Origin: Chordibacter sp038110535
Lineage (GTDB): Bacteria > Verrucomicrobiota > Verrucomicrobiia > Opitutales > Seribacteraceae
Direction of reading: 5' to 3'
Assembly: GCA_038110535.1 (NCBI GenBank)
Contig: JAYNJW010000004.1
Span: forward strand, 1-64,000
Length of the DNA: 64,000 nucleotides
Position numbers and translations under genes: made by a program. Positions 25,973 to 34,443 of this stretch are shown one piece after another. Under the pieces are notes generated by a model. It was not told the DNA's origin. It ran no database searches and saw only the letters and a program-made list of their open reading frames with translations. Every line of letters begins with the position of its first letter. Position 1 is the stretch's first letter.

Positions 25973-26026
25973 TCATCCGAATATCTACGAATTTATAAAT
26001 CTGGGAGACTGACATTTTTACTCAAT

Positions 26027-26043
26027 TTGGCATGAGGATTGCA
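26027..26043 (+). promoter_or_regulatory. Sigma-54 promoter for flgB operon
   Basis: TTGGCATGAGGATTGCA matches the -24/-12 consensus (TTGGCAYG-N4-TTGCW) at every conserved position, with GG at 26029-26030 and GC at 26041-26042 separated by exactly ten bases. The expected transcription start is about 26054, three bases before the flgB ATG at 26057. This makes the first transcript essentially leaderless. An activator-binding site was not identified. Confidence 0.85.
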
Positions 26044-26056
26044 TTGCATTTCCCTA

Positions 26057-26446
26057 ATGACTGCTATTCTCGACAACCTTTACAGCCAGGAAAATTATCT
26101 TATTTCTAAAAAACTGCTGGACGCTACCCATCTCAGACACGAGGCACTATCAAATAACCTGGCAAATGTAGAAACACCAGGGTTTAAGAGGCGGGATCTG
26201 CCGGAGACTTTCTCTGTCGAATTACGCAGGGCAGTTGATCGCAAAGACTTCAGGCGGGTGAAAGCCCTCTATCCGAGAAGCGAAGAAGACCGTCAGGCTA
26301 AGCCTGTTCGTATGGATGGCAATACCGTGCAGTTGGACGAAGAAATGCTGGCGATGAACCGAAACGCTTTGAATTATGAGTATTTGTCAAGCTCAGTGGG
26401 CGGTACTTTAAAAGAACTTCACCTAGCCATCAAAGGGAGGGTATAA
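26057..26446 (+). CDS. flgB: FlgB, proximal rod protein
   Basis: A 129-residue proximal rod protein exported by the flagellar secretion system and placed above the MS-ring. The N-terminus KLLDATHLRHEALSNNLANV followed by ETPGFKR is the flagellar rod/hook signature. ATG 26057 is chosen over a TTG at 26039 because the latter lies inside the sigma-54 promoter and because relatives begin close to this point. The C-terminal heptad pattern (NRNALNYEYLSSSVGGTLKE) is typical. It is the first gene of a 21-kb co-directional run, with flgC starting seven bases after its stop. Confidence 0.92.
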   Translation: MTAILDNLYSQENYLISKKLLDATHLRHEALSNNLANVETPGFKRRDLPETFSVELRRAVDRKDFRRVKALYPRSEEDRQAKPVRMDGNTVQLDEEMLAMNRNALNYEYLSSSVGGTLKELHLAIKGRV

Positions 26447-26452
26447 TCGCAT

Positions 26453-26893
26453 ATGACAATGAATCTTATTCCAGGAGTTGAATCGACCGGCAGTGCCTTG
26501 TCTGCGGAAAAGATCCGGCTTGAAATTATTGCCCAGAACATTGCTAACTCCAATACCACCCAAGATGCTTCTGGCAAGGTCTATAAACGGAAAGAAGTTG
26601 CTTTTGAGGAATTTGTCAAGATGCCTGAAAGAAGGATTCCCGGGTATGTAGACGAGAACTTATACCAAGGGGTCAGGGTTGTGGATGTTTACGATGATCA
26701 AACCCCCGGAAGAATGATTTTCAATCCAGGTCATCCCCACGCTAATGAGGATGGCATGGTGGAGATGCCCAATGTTGATGTCTCTCGTGAAATGATCGAC
26801 TTAATCAGTGCTTCGCGGGCGTATGAAGCGAATCTGTCGGTGGTAAAAACTTCCCGCCGGATGGCTCAACAAGCCCTCGCTATCGGCCGCTAA
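26453..26893 (+). CDS. flgC: FlgC, proximal rod protein
   Basis: A 146-residue rod protein. SAEKIRLEIIAQNIANSNTT is the N-terminal rod signature and NVDVSREMIDLISASRAYEA is the C-terminal one, as in other FlgC proteins. The central part (YKRKEVAFEEFVKMPERRIP, VRVVDVYDDQTPGRMIFNPG, HPHANEDGMVEMPNVDV) is also characteristic. A ggga-rich sequence lies about 13 bases upstream of the ATG. It follows flgB and precedes fliE, the usual order. Confidence 0.95.
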   Translation: MTMNLIPGVESTGSALSAEKIRLEIIAQNIANSNTTQDASGKVYKRKEVAFEEFVKMPERRIPGYVDENLYQGVRVVDVYDDQTPGRMIFNPGHPHANEDGMVEMPNVDVSREMIDLISASRAYEANLSVVKTSRRMAQQALAIGR

Positions 26894-26904
26894 TTTATAG
26901 TATT

Positions 26905-27306
26905 ATGGACGCAGTCTCTTCCCTCCCTTCCCTCAATGATTTGCTCAGGCAAAATCCGAACCTCAATCCTCAGAAGTTTTCCCCTAAGCTCAACGGCGAG
27001 AATCATTTGCCCGGTGGGATTTCACCATCCTCGGTCAGTAGTCCACCGATCATTGATAAAACCACGGCAGTCGATCGGGTAACCGCACCAGGTTTTTCTG
27101 ATATGTTCGAAAAGTTTGTTCGTGGCGTGGATCATAAAAAGAAAATTTCCGCCAAGGAAACCCAAGATCTCATCCTAGGCAGATCAGATAATATCCATGA
27201 GGCAGTGGTGAAGTCGGAAGAGTCTAAGCTAGCTTTCAATTTGATGATTGAGGTGCGGAACAAACTGGTGGACTCTTATAAAGAGCTCATGCGTATGCAG
27301 GTATAG
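26905..27306 (+). CDS. fliE: FliE, MS-ring/rod junction protein
   Basis: A 133-residue FliE, which joins the MS-ring to the rod. The conserved C-terminal half is visible: FSDMFEKFVRGVDHKKKIS, then ETQDLILGRSDNIHEAVVKS, and LAFNLMIEVRNKLVDSYKEL before MRMQV. The first 60 residues form a Pro/Asn-rich extension not seen in the ~105-residue enterobacterial protein. Position between flgC and fliF is canonical. Confidence 0.92.
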   Translation: MDAVSSLPSLNDLLRQNPNLNPQKFSPKLNGENHLPGGISPSSVSSPPIIDKTTAVDRVTAPGFSDMFEKFVRGVDHKKKISAKETQDLILGRSDNIHEAVVKSEESKLAFNLMIEVRNKLVDSYKELMRMQV

Positions 27307-27324
27307 GATGTCAGTATTTTATAG

Positions 27325-28884
27325 ATGAAGGAACGATTAAATAGACTTACAGAAGTTTGGAATGCTCTAAACATTTCTCAAAGATTCTCTCTGGTTGGTG
27401 CACTCGTTGGAGTCCTGCTCGTCAGTGCAGCCATTCTATCTTTTTCGGGGGGGAGCAAAGACTTGCGTCCGTTGGTAAGTGGTGCGGATGCCGCAGATTT
27501 GGGTGAAGTAACCGAAGTGTTGAAATCCAATCAAATTGAATTTGAATACAGCCAGGGAGGTGATTCTATCCTTGTGCCGGCTGATAAATTGGCATCTGCT
27601 CGCATGGAACTTGCCATGAAAGGACTCCCCAAGAGCGGGGATGTAGGTTATGAAATTTTTGATGAGGGAAATTTTGGAATAAGCGACTTTGTTCAGCGAA
27701 CCAACCATACCCGTGCTATTCAGGGAGAGTTGGCCCGTACCATTTCCATGATGGATGCCATTCGTTCCGCTAAAGTTTTTGTGGTTAAGCCGGAAAACAA
27801 TCTTTTGCTCAGTGAAGACCCCAACGATCGTCCAAGTGCATCGGTCTATGTGGATACAGGGGGTAACACTCTGGATAGGCGAAATGTCAATGCCATTCAA
27901 TTTTTGGTCGCTCGTGCGGTCAAAGGTATCAATAAATCCAGTGTTGCTGTTTTGGACAACCAAGGAAATTTGCTTTCAGATGAGGGCGAAGTGGAGGGAG
28001 CGGCCGGTGTGGTCGGTCAAATGATGAAGGCCTATCAGGCCCAGGAACGTCGCCTCGAAGAAAAAATTGAGACGATGCTCGCACGGATAGTAGGCAAGAA
28101 CAATGTGGTGGCTCGAGTCTCAGTCAATTTAAATACTAAATCTTCCACTCTCTTGGATGAAAAATTTGACCCCGAGGGTCAGGTTCCGCGCACGCAAACA
28201 TCCGACAAAGATACTGCCACAACGGTCGAGACCAAACCACAAAACCGGGGTGCGGGTATGGGGGCAAATGTTCCCAATGTCAGCCAGGATGCTACCGAGC
28301 AAGAACCATTAATGGCACAGAGCGATGAAAAGCGTGAAAGTAAAACCACCGATTTTGAAATCAGCCGTACTCTAAGAGAAGAAGTACAAGAGCCAGGCTC
28401 TATCGTAGGCCGGAGTGCAGCCGTGCTAATTGCCAAAGGTGAATCGCCCCGGACCGCCCAGGAAATAGATGGGATTCGTGATGCTGTGGTCAATGCCATT
28501 GGTGCCCGTTTTGACCAACTTGATCTCAATACGCATGTTACTGTGCATGAGGTGGAGTTTTTGCCTGCCTTTGTGGGCCCTGCCGGGGAGACGCTCAACC
28601 AATTTCAGCAAATTCTTGATACCTATGGCCCACACTTAAAAAATATTCTCGGTGTGGTTCTCGCCCTTGCTATCTTTGTAGTCTTTTTGAGAATGCTTAA
28701 GAAGTTTAAGCCCAGTGATGCTGAAGTGCAGGTGCTAAATGAGGATGACCAGCAGTTGCTTTCCGGGACCAGAAGTTTGGGCAGTGGGTTAACCCCGGAG
28801 CTCCTCAATGATTTGATCCAGGAAAAACCGGACAATGTAGGCACTGCTTTGAAGCGTTATTTAGAGACCGGGACGACCCGATAG
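27325..28884 (+). CDS. fliF: FliF, MS-ring protein
   Basis: A 519-residue inner-membrane protein that forms the MS-ring. It has a first membrane segment around 23-42 (FSLVGALVGVLLVSAAILSF), the ring-building region with GDVGYEIFDEGNFGISDFVQ and GELARTISMMDAIRSAKVFV, an Asn/Gln/Ser-rich periplasmic stretch, a second membrane segment about 436-453 (NILGVVLALAIFVVFLRM) and a cytoplasmic C-terminus (ELLNDLIQEKPDNVGTALKR) that should bind FliG. Length is slightly under the usual 550. It lies between fliE and fliG as expected. Confidence 0.95.
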   Translation: MKERLNRLTEVWNALNISQRFSLVGALVGVLLVSAAILSFSGGSKDLRPLVSGADAADLGEVTEVLKSNQIEFEYSQGGDSILVPADKLASARMELAMKGLPKSGDVGYEIFDEGNFGISDFVQRTNHTRAIQGELARTISMMDAIRSAKVFVVKPENNLLLSEDPNDRPSASVYVDTGGNTLDRRNVNAIQFLVARAVKGINKSSVAVLDNQGNLLSDEGEVEGAAGVVGQMMKAYQAQERRLEEKIETMLARIVGKNNVVARVSVNLNTKSSTLLDEKFDPEGQVPRTQTSDKDTATTVETKPQNRGAGMGANVPNVSQDATEQEPLMAQSDEKRESKTTDFEISRTLREEVQEPGSIVGRSAAVLIAKGESPRTAQEIDGIRDAVVNAIGARFDQLDLNTHVTVHEVEFLPAFVGPAGETLNQFQQILDTYGPHLKNILGVVLALAIFVVFLRMLKKFKPSDAEVQVLNEDDQQLLSGTRSLGSGLTPELLNDLIQEKPDNVGTALKRYLETGTTR

Positions 28885-28911
28885 TTCGTTCTTCCGATTG
28901 ATCAATTTTTC

Positions 28912-29958
28912 ATGGACGAGGTACTAGAAGAAGAAGATAGCGCAGAAGATCGCTATGCCCGTTTGTCGAGGCACGAAAAATTGGCCTTGTTAATGATTGC
29001 ACTCGGGCCTGATGCTTCCTCCACTTTGCTGAAAAGATTCGAACAAAAAGATGCAGACAATATTTGCAAAAAAATTGCAGACTTTCCCTTGGTCAACCAA
29101 GAGATGAAGGACTGCGTTTTGGACGAATTTTCGGAAATTATTGAGTCGAGCGTAAATTCTAACTTGGGTGGTTTATCTTTTGCGCGCAAGACCTTGGAGT
29201 TGGCTCACGGGGATTTTAAAGCCAACAATATTTTAAATCGTATATCGCCCGTTCGTGATACCCTTGAGTTCATGGAAGACATCAAGGAGATGGATCCTGG
29301 ACAGATTTACAATGTCTTACGATTTGAACAACCCCAGACAATTGCCTTTATTTTATCCAACTTAGAGGCAGACAAAGGATCCGAAGTGTTGCAAATGATG
29401 CCTCCCAATGTGCAGGAACAGGTGGTCGAGCGGGTGGGTGCTATGGAAACCACCCCCCTTGCTCAGGTAGAATTGGTCGCGAATACACTGGGGGCCAGAA
29501 TTGGACAAAAAGGACAGTCTCCCCGGGTTGTTTCAGGGGGTGTGAAAGCGGCCGCAGATTTGTTGAACTGGTTTGACAAAGAGCAAAGCAAGGAACTCCT
29601 GAAAAGCATTGAGAAAAGAAATCCCAAGTTGGGCGGATCCATCCGTCAGAGAATGTTCCGTTTCGAAGATATTGTTCGTCTTAGTCCTGGCGATATATCC
29701 AAGATTACCAAAGAAGTTGATCAAGACGACTTGGTGATTGCCATGAAAAACGCTTCTCCGGAACTTAAAAAAGCAATTTATTCGACGATGTCAAAACGGG
29801 CGGTTGAAGCGCTTGAAGAGCAATTAGGGTTTCTGGGACCGAAGCGACTCTCTGAGATCGAGTCTGCCCAAGATCGGGTTATTCAAATTGTTCGTGAGCT
29901 TGAAGAGGATGAAGAAATCATTCTTGATACCGGAGGAAGCGACATTGTCGTTCAATAG
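28912..29958 (+). CDS. fliG: FliG, motor switch protein
   Basis: A 348-residue rotor protein coupling the C-ring to the stator. The N-terminal part contains LSRHEKLALLMIALGPDASS, the middle domain has EQPQTIAFILSNLEADKGSE, and the C-terminal torque domain has MFRFEDIVRLSPGDISKITK and EQLGFLGPKRLSEIESAQDR, both standard. An N-terminal acidic extension (about 15 residues) precedes the canonical start. Its end overlaps the fliH start by 14 bases, so the two should be translationally coupled. Confidence 0.95.
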   Translation: MDEVLEEEDSAEDRYARLSRHEKLALLMIALGPDASSTLLKRFEQKDADNICKKIADFPLVNQEMKDCVLDEFSEIIESSVNSNLGGLSFARKTLELAHGDFKANNILNRISPVRDTLEFMEDIKEMDPGQIYNVLRFEQPQTIAFILSNLEADKGSEVLQMMPPNVQEQVVERVGAMETTPLAQVELVANTLGARIGQKGQSPRVVSGGVKAAADLLNWFDKEQSKELLKSIEKRNPKLGGSIRQRMFRFEDIVRLSPGDISKITKEVDQDDLVIAMKNASPELKKAIYSTMSKRAVEALEEQLGFLGPKRLSEIESAQDRVIQIVRELEEDEEIILDTGGSDIVVQ

Positions 29959-30631
29959 GAAAATAACATTCCTGGTGCCGCCCACCGGTTTCAGTGTACG
30001 ATCTGTCTCCAGTCCACCTGTTTCCCTGGAGGAGCATGAAGCAAAATCTCAAATAAGCTTTGATGCTGGAAAGCAGGAAGCAACTCAGTTCTACTTGGGA
30101 GAAATAAATCAGTTACAAGATCAGTTCGCGGCAAAACAGAACGAACTCCTCGATCAAATAAACCAACGGGCTGAACAGGTGATTGCTATGTTAAATGCCA
30201 ATTTACCGACTTTGGTCATGGAAATCGTGCAAAAGATCCTTCCCCGTGTCGAGCTAAGTGGAATGGATATCGAAGGAATTGTTCGTTCCTTAATCAAGGA
30301 ATTCTCAGACGAGGAAGAAAGACTTGAGGTGTATCTGTGCCCACAAGACCTAAAACTTTTAAAAGCTCTTGGTAAGGGATCGAAACCAGCAGATGGCGAA
30401 GAAGCGATCAAGAGTGAAAACGAGGACGGTTTTGCCAGTGCAATTGCAGGAATTTTCGATAACTTGGACGGAGAAGATTCAGTCTTGCCCGACTTGCCCA
30501 GGGTTCAATTTCATGAAGATACCTCTTTGGTCTCTGGCGATTGCCAAATCAAAAGTAAGTTTGGACTCTTGGACGGCAGGATTGCTACAAAAATCAGAAA
30601 AGTAACCGAGGAGCTGACGGAAAATGGTTAA
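29945..30631 (+). CDS. fliH: FliH, regulator of the flagellar export ATPase
   Basis: Assigned from position between fliG and fliI and from the FliH/YscL-like layout: a long helical, Gln/Glu-rich N-terminal half (about 45-90) followed by NLPTLVMEIVQKILPRVELS and LEVYLCPQDLKLLKALG, resembling the C-terminal FliI-binding part. I chose the TTG at 29945 because ggagg lies eight bases upstream, within the end of fliG; this gives 228 residues. A longer frame back to 29888 would be buried in fliG. The stop overlaps the fliI start by eight bases. Confidence 0.85.
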   Translation: MSFNRKITFLVPPTGFSVRSVSSPPVSLEEHEAKSQISFDAGKQEATQFYLGEINQLQDQFAAKQNELLDQINQRAEQVIAMLNANLPTLVMEIVQKILPRVELSGMDIEGIVRSLIKEFSDEEERLEVYLCPQDLKLLKALGKGSKPADGEEAIKSENEDGFASAIAGIFDNLDGEDSVLPDLPRVQFHEDTSLVSGDCQIKSKFGLLDGRIATKIRKVTEELTENG

Positions 30632-31946
30632 TTCCTTGGCAGACAGATTTTCCTTGCTTCAGAATGGAATCCGGGGTGTCAGGACATTTGATAAAGTGGG
30701 TGTAGTACGTAGGGTTGTTGGATTGGTAATCGAATCAGAAGGTCCGGAGGCGTCTATTGGGCAAGTGTGTTCGATTCATTCAGAGAGAAACTCGGAAAAA
30801 ATAGAAGCACAGGTAATTGGCTTTAGGGAAAATACGGTCTTACTCATGGCCCTAAGTAGCGTTCACCTTATTCATCCTGGCTGCAAAGTAATATCAAAAA
30901 GAAATTCGAATGAAGTACCTTATGGCACTGCTCTGCTGGGTAGAATAATTGACGGAATGGGGAGGCCGGTCGACGACAAAGGACCGCTTGGTGCCCCAGT
31001 AAGAGATGGATTTTTTGCTGAACCGCCCAATCCTTTATCCCGTACGCGAATCAAGACTCCGTTTACCACGGGTATCAAATCAATTGACAGTTTTGTGCCT
31101 ATGGGCACAGGCCAGAGAATGGGAATTTTTGCTGGAAGTGGAGTGGGTAAATCCATTTTACTTGGTATGATCGCTCGTGGTTCTGAGGCGGATGTCAATG
31201 TCATTTCGCTTGTTGGTGAACGGGGCAGGGAACTCCGTGAGTTCGTAGAGGGTGATCTAGGTGAAGAAGGTATGAAAAAATCCGTCGTGGTTGTTTCAAC
31301 CTCTGATCAGCCCGCTCCGATGAGAATACGTGCATCCATTTTAGCTACTGCCATTGCGGAAGGATTTAGAAATGAAGGTCAGAAAGTTTTGTTGCTCATG
31401 GATTCACTCACCCGATTTGCCATGGCACAAAGAGAGATTGGTTTAGCTTCAGGGGAACCTCCCGCTTCCCGGGGCTATGTTCCATCCGTTTTCTCACTTT
31501 TACCGAAACTGCTCGAAAGAACCGGAACGAGCGAACTGGGTGCGATCACGGCAATCTACACGGTTTTGGTGGAGGGAGATGACATGAATGAACCAGTTGC
31601 CGATGCGGTTCGAGGTTTTTTAGATGGTCACATTGTGCTGTCGAGAAAGCTTGCCAATGCCAATCATTTTCCTGCAATCGATGTTCTCAGCAGCGTTAGC
31701 CGATTGGATCGTTCCGTTTGCAGTGAAGATGAAATTGATTTAATTTCAGAAGCAAGGGATTTACTTTCCCTGTACCATCAAAACGAAGACATGATCAATG
31801 TGGGTGCTTATGTCAAAAACAGTAATCCCAAAATCGACCGAGCGATTGAAAAATTTTCCGAAATCCAGAGCTTTCTGCGCCAAAAGTTTGATACATTGTC
31901 AGACCGGGAAGTCGCTTTCACTCAACTTACTTCTGTCCTTAAATGA
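30624..31946 (+). CDS. fliI: FliI, flagellar export ATPase
   Basis: A 440-residue F1-beta-like hexameric ATPase that unfolds and dispatches substrates to the flagellar export gate. Walker A is FAGSGVGKSILLGMIARG near residue 171; LVGERGRELREFVEGDLGE and the Walker B region VLLLMDSLTRFAMAQREIGL follow; PPASRGYVPSVFSLLPKLLE is also diagnostic. Length is normal. The ATG overlaps the fliH stop and the fliI stop overlaps the fliJ start. Confidence 0.97.
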   Translation: MVNSLADRFSLLQNGIRGVRTFDKVGVVRRVVGLVIESEGPEASIGQVCSIHSERNSEKIEAQVIGFRENTVLLMALSSVHLIHPGCKVISKRNSNEVPYGTALLGRIIDGMGRPVDDKGPLGAPVRDGFFAEPPNPLSRTRIKTPFTTGIKSIDSFVPMGTGQRMGIFAGSGVGKSILLGMIARGSEADVNVISLVGERGRELREFVEGDLGEEGMKKSVVVVSTSDQPAPMRIRASILATAIAEGFRNEGQKVLLLMDSLTRFAMAQREIGLASGEPPASRGYVPSVFSLLPKLLERTGTSELGAITAIYTVLVEGDDMNEPVADAVRGFLDGHIVLSRKLANANHFPAIDVLSSVSRLDRSVCSEDEIDLISEARDLLSLYHQNEDMINVGAYVKNSNPKIDRAIEKFSEIQSFLRQKFDTLSDREVAFTQLTSVLK

Positions 31947-32401
31947 GAACATTTACCTTCAAATTAAAAGCACTTTTAAGGCTTAAAGAGACAAAGAGAG
32001 AACAGGCTCTGATCAAATTTGCCCATTCCATTAAAGAAGTGCAAAGATTAGAGGAAAATTTGTTATCTGCACAAAATCAGGTCGATTCAGTTTTGTGCAT
32101 TTTACATGATCGTCAGCAGGGTGCTTTTAGAAGTGATCAGATAGAAGCCCTACAATCGAGCTTGGATCTCGAACGCGAAAACCTTTCCCGCATTCAACAT
32201 CTCTTAAGTGAGGCTAAGGAAATACAAAATTCCCGACGAAAAATTTTCATGGATCATGATTCTCAGTACAAAGCGGTTGATCGTTTGCAGGAAAAACAAA
32301 AAGAAGAACACTATATTAAAGAAAATAAAAAAGAACAACTGGAACTCGAAGATGTGGTTGGTTCGAGATTCTTGTTTCAAAGAATAAATGGACAGGTCTA
32401 A
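31943..32401 (+). CDS. fliJ: FliJ, flagellar export chaperone/stalk
   Basis: A 152-residue almost entirely helical, charged protein directly after fliI, the standard position of FliJ, which acts as the central stalk of the export ATPase and recycles chaperones. It starts TFKLKALLRLKETKREQALI, the typical FliJ opening (F-x-L-x-x-L-L-x-x-R-x-x-x-x-E), and continues as a coiled coil. Sequence conservation in this family is weak, so the call rests on opening motif, coiled-coil nature and position. It overlaps fliI by four bases. Confidence 0.85.
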   Translation: MRTFTFKLKALLRLKETKREQALIKFAHSIKEVQRLEENLLSAQNQVDSVLCILHDRQQGAFRSDQIEALQSSLDLERENLSRIQHLLSEAKEIQNSRRKIFMDHDSQYKAVDRLQEKQKEEHYIKENKKEQLELEDVVGSRFLFQRINGQV

Positions 32402-32404
32402 GTT

Positions 32405-33046
32405 ATGAAATTTTCAGCATCAGTTATCGTTTTATTGGCAGTTTTGTTGTCCGTAGGCAGTGCCGGGTTAATGCTCTTTTTAAATTATGATGATCTGTTT
32501 AAACCCACCCCTGTGGTCAAAGCAGAGTTTACCAGTGTGGAATTTGATGCGGATGATACGAGTTATTCTCCAGCCGAGACTCATTCGATGAACCAGTTAT
32601 CCAATGAACTTTCTTTGTTAAAGGATAAATTGTTGGAAAGAGAAAAAGATTTAGATGCCAGAGAATCAGCCTTATCGATGGATTTGGAATCACTCGAGAA
32701 ACAGAAAAGAGAACTTAACCGTATTCAGGATGATCTGTCTGCTAAACTTGCTGAATTTGAATCACGAAAGGGCAAAGATTTAAGTGAAGAAAAGCTCAAA
32801 GAATATAAAGACACCGCTAAGCGTTGGGTGGAAATGGGGCCGGAAGTCGCTAGTGTAGAAATTCAGAATTGGCGTCAGAAGAGAAGGTTTGAAGAGGCGC
32901 TTAGTATTTTTGAAACACTCAAAGCCGAGGACAAAGCACCCATCATTGCTTTTATGCTCAACAGTGACCAAGATGATTTGATTGAATTAGCGGATGCACT
33001 TGCCATGAGGGATCGTGGATTATTGCCTAGTGTGAGCATGGAATAA
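32405..33046 (+). CDS. MotE-like coiled-coil protein
   Basis: A 213-residue protein with one N-terminal membrane anchor (VIVLLAVLLSVGSAGLMLFL at about 8-27), a periplasmic linker, a long coiled coil (about 60-130) and a C-terminal helical segment EEALSIFETLKAEDKAPIIA plus DLIELADALAMRDRG. This layout and its place between fliJ and fliK match MotE, a chaperone-like protein for the stator in several bacteria, whose C-terminus resembles the MgtE N-terminal domain. The C-terminal match is short, so the assignment is tentative. Confidence 0.65.
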   Translation: MKFSASVIVLLAVLLSVGSAGLMLFLNYDDLFKPTPVVKAEFTSVEFDADDTSYSPAETHSMNQLSNELSLLKDKLLEREKDLDARESALSMDLESLEKQKRELNRIQDDLSAKLAEFESRKGKDLSEEKLKEYKDTAKRWVEMGPEVASVEIQNWRQKRRFEEALSIFETLKAEDKAPIIAFMLNSDQDDLIELADALAMRDRGLLPSVSME

Positions 33047-33056
33047 AATTTCTCAG

Positions 33057-34007
33057 GTGAGCGAACTTTCTTTCCATCCATCCTGGCAAGGTTCTACGAA
33101 CCATCAGTCCATTGGTTCAGGAGGTTCATTTTGGTTGCCGCCGAAAATGCAATTGGAAAGTTTTGCCAACAAACCTAAGGATTTTTCCAACTCATTAGCT
33201 GGTTCTAAAAATGAAAATTCCTCCTCTATGAGTAAGTCTGCCGGTTTGGCAAAAAATTCCCCCTTTCGATTTTTTGCTGAGCCAAGAGCCATCTCAAATC
33301 ATGCAAGCGAGGACCGAAATCAAGCACAGACAAGGAATCCCAATGCTTTTACCATTTCCTCAAGCTCCAAGCAGGCTTTAGGGGTTTCCTCTTTGCAATC
33401 CCAGGCAGAATTAATTGCCCGCCCTAATAATTTGCCAGGAGTTCTACCTAACCCGATCGGAGGCCAAACGAGTTCTTTTGTTCCTTCTCAGGGCTGGATC
33501 GGTTCACCACCCAATCGTGCTGCAGAATTTAGAGAAAATAGAAAAGACTTGGATCGGGAAGAAAGCGATCTTTCTAATGGCACAGGAAATGCTCTTCGTT
33601 CTTTTTATAAGGATGAATCAGCATACTTTCAAATGGTGTCCGACACTGCCAATGATCTTTTGTGGAAGCATAAGCAACCACTTTCCGAAGAGCAATTGGT
33701 CGAGGAAATTAAAGGATTTTTGTCTGATGCTCCCTTCCCCTGTTCACACCAAAATGGGGTCTTGCGTTTTGCCCTTTCACTCCAAAATGGGTCTTCGGTA
33801 TCTGTGAGGATTGAGCAAATGAAGGAACACCTACAAGTTTGTTTTATTTCCGAGGATAAGCAAGTCCTTCAATCCTTATCGAAAAGTTTCAATTCCTCCA
33901 TGGTCGAATCGCACCAAGGTCAACAACCCTTAGAAGTACATTTCTTCCGATCTTATCAACATATGGATAATGTACTAACTTCAACCCCACATTCCTCTGA
34001 TGATTGA
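33057..34007 (+). CDS. fliK: Probable FliK, hook-length control protein
   Basis: A 316-residue protein starting at GTG 33057, immediately after the MotE-like gene and overlapping flgD by eight bases. The first two thirds are Ser/Asn/Gln/Pro-rich and low in hydrophobic core, as expected for the unfolded ruler part of FliK. The C-terminal ~110 residues are more compact (LVEEIKGFLSDAPFPCSHQN, LRFALSLQNGSSVSVRIEQM) and would be the switch domain acting on FlhB. Family conservation is too weak for certainty; position between fliJ/motE and flgD is the strongest argument. Confidence 0.65.
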   Translation: MSELSFHPSWQGSTNHQSIGSGGSFWLPPKMQLESFANKPKDFSNSLAGSKNENSSSMSKSAGLAKNSPFRFFAEPRAISNHASEDRNQAQTRNPNAFTISSSSKQALGVSSLQSQAELIARPNNLPGVLPNPIGGQTSSFVPSQGWIGSPPNRAAEFRENRKDLDREESDLSNGTGNALRSFYKDESAYFQMVSDTANDLLWKHKQPLSEEQLVEEIKGFLSDAPFPCSHQNGVLRFALSLQNGSSVSVRIEQMKEHLQVCFISEDKQVLQSLSKSFNSSMVESHQGQQPLEVHFFRSYQHMDNVLTSTPHSSDD

Positions 34008-34437
34008 AGCACTCAGTAACTCTACCTTAATGGGGAATTCTCCTTCCCTCACGGCCAAAGAAGCAGCAGAAAATAACAGCCAATTGAAAATGGAAGATTT
34101 CTTGCAGTTGTTGACTAGTCAGATAACAAACCAAGACCCACTCGAGCCGATGAAGGATACTGAATTTATTTCTCAAATGGCCAATATAGCCTCGCTTGAG
34201 CAGATGCAGCAATTCACCCAAGGTTTTTCCAAGTTTGCGAATTCTCATGGCGAAATGCTCGCCCAATCTTACCTGGGTAACCATGTTTCCATAACATCTA
34301 ATAACCGAGAGATTTCAGGAGTTGTGGAAGCAGTCGATAAATTGGATGATGGATCCATTCAGATAGTGGTTGATGGTCAGTCTTACGATCCCGCGGATGT
34401 CCGTAGGGTTGAGTTGCTCAAATCCAACCAAAAGTAG
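34000..34437 (+). CDS. flgD: FlgD, hook cap/assembly scaffold
   Basis: A 145-residue hook-capping protein. The N-terminal signature is visible: MEDFLQLLTSQITNQDPLEP then KDTEFISQMANIASLEQMQQ. The C-terminal part is short (YLGNHVSITSNNREISGVVE, then VDGQSYDPADVRRVELL), about 80 residues less than enterobacterial FlgD, lacking most of the Ig/tudor insertion. The start ATG overlaps the fliK end. flgE follows after six bases. Confidence 0.93.
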   Translation: MIEALSNSTLMGNSPSLTAKEAAENNSQLKMEDFLQLLTSQITNQDPLEPMKDTEFISQMANIASLEQMQQFTQGFSKFANSHGEMLAQSYLGNHVSITSNNREISGVVEAVDKLDDGSIQIVVDGQSYDPADVRRVELLKSNQK

Positions 34438-34443
34438 TGCCAA

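Noticed and set aside
26039..26056. TTG start for flgB at 26039
   Set aside because: Lies inside the sigma-54 promoter's -12 element, so it could not be on the transcript.
29888..29944. Upstream start for fliH
   Set aside because: Lies within fliG and lacks a ribosome-binding sequence; the TTG at 29945 has ggagg at the right distance.
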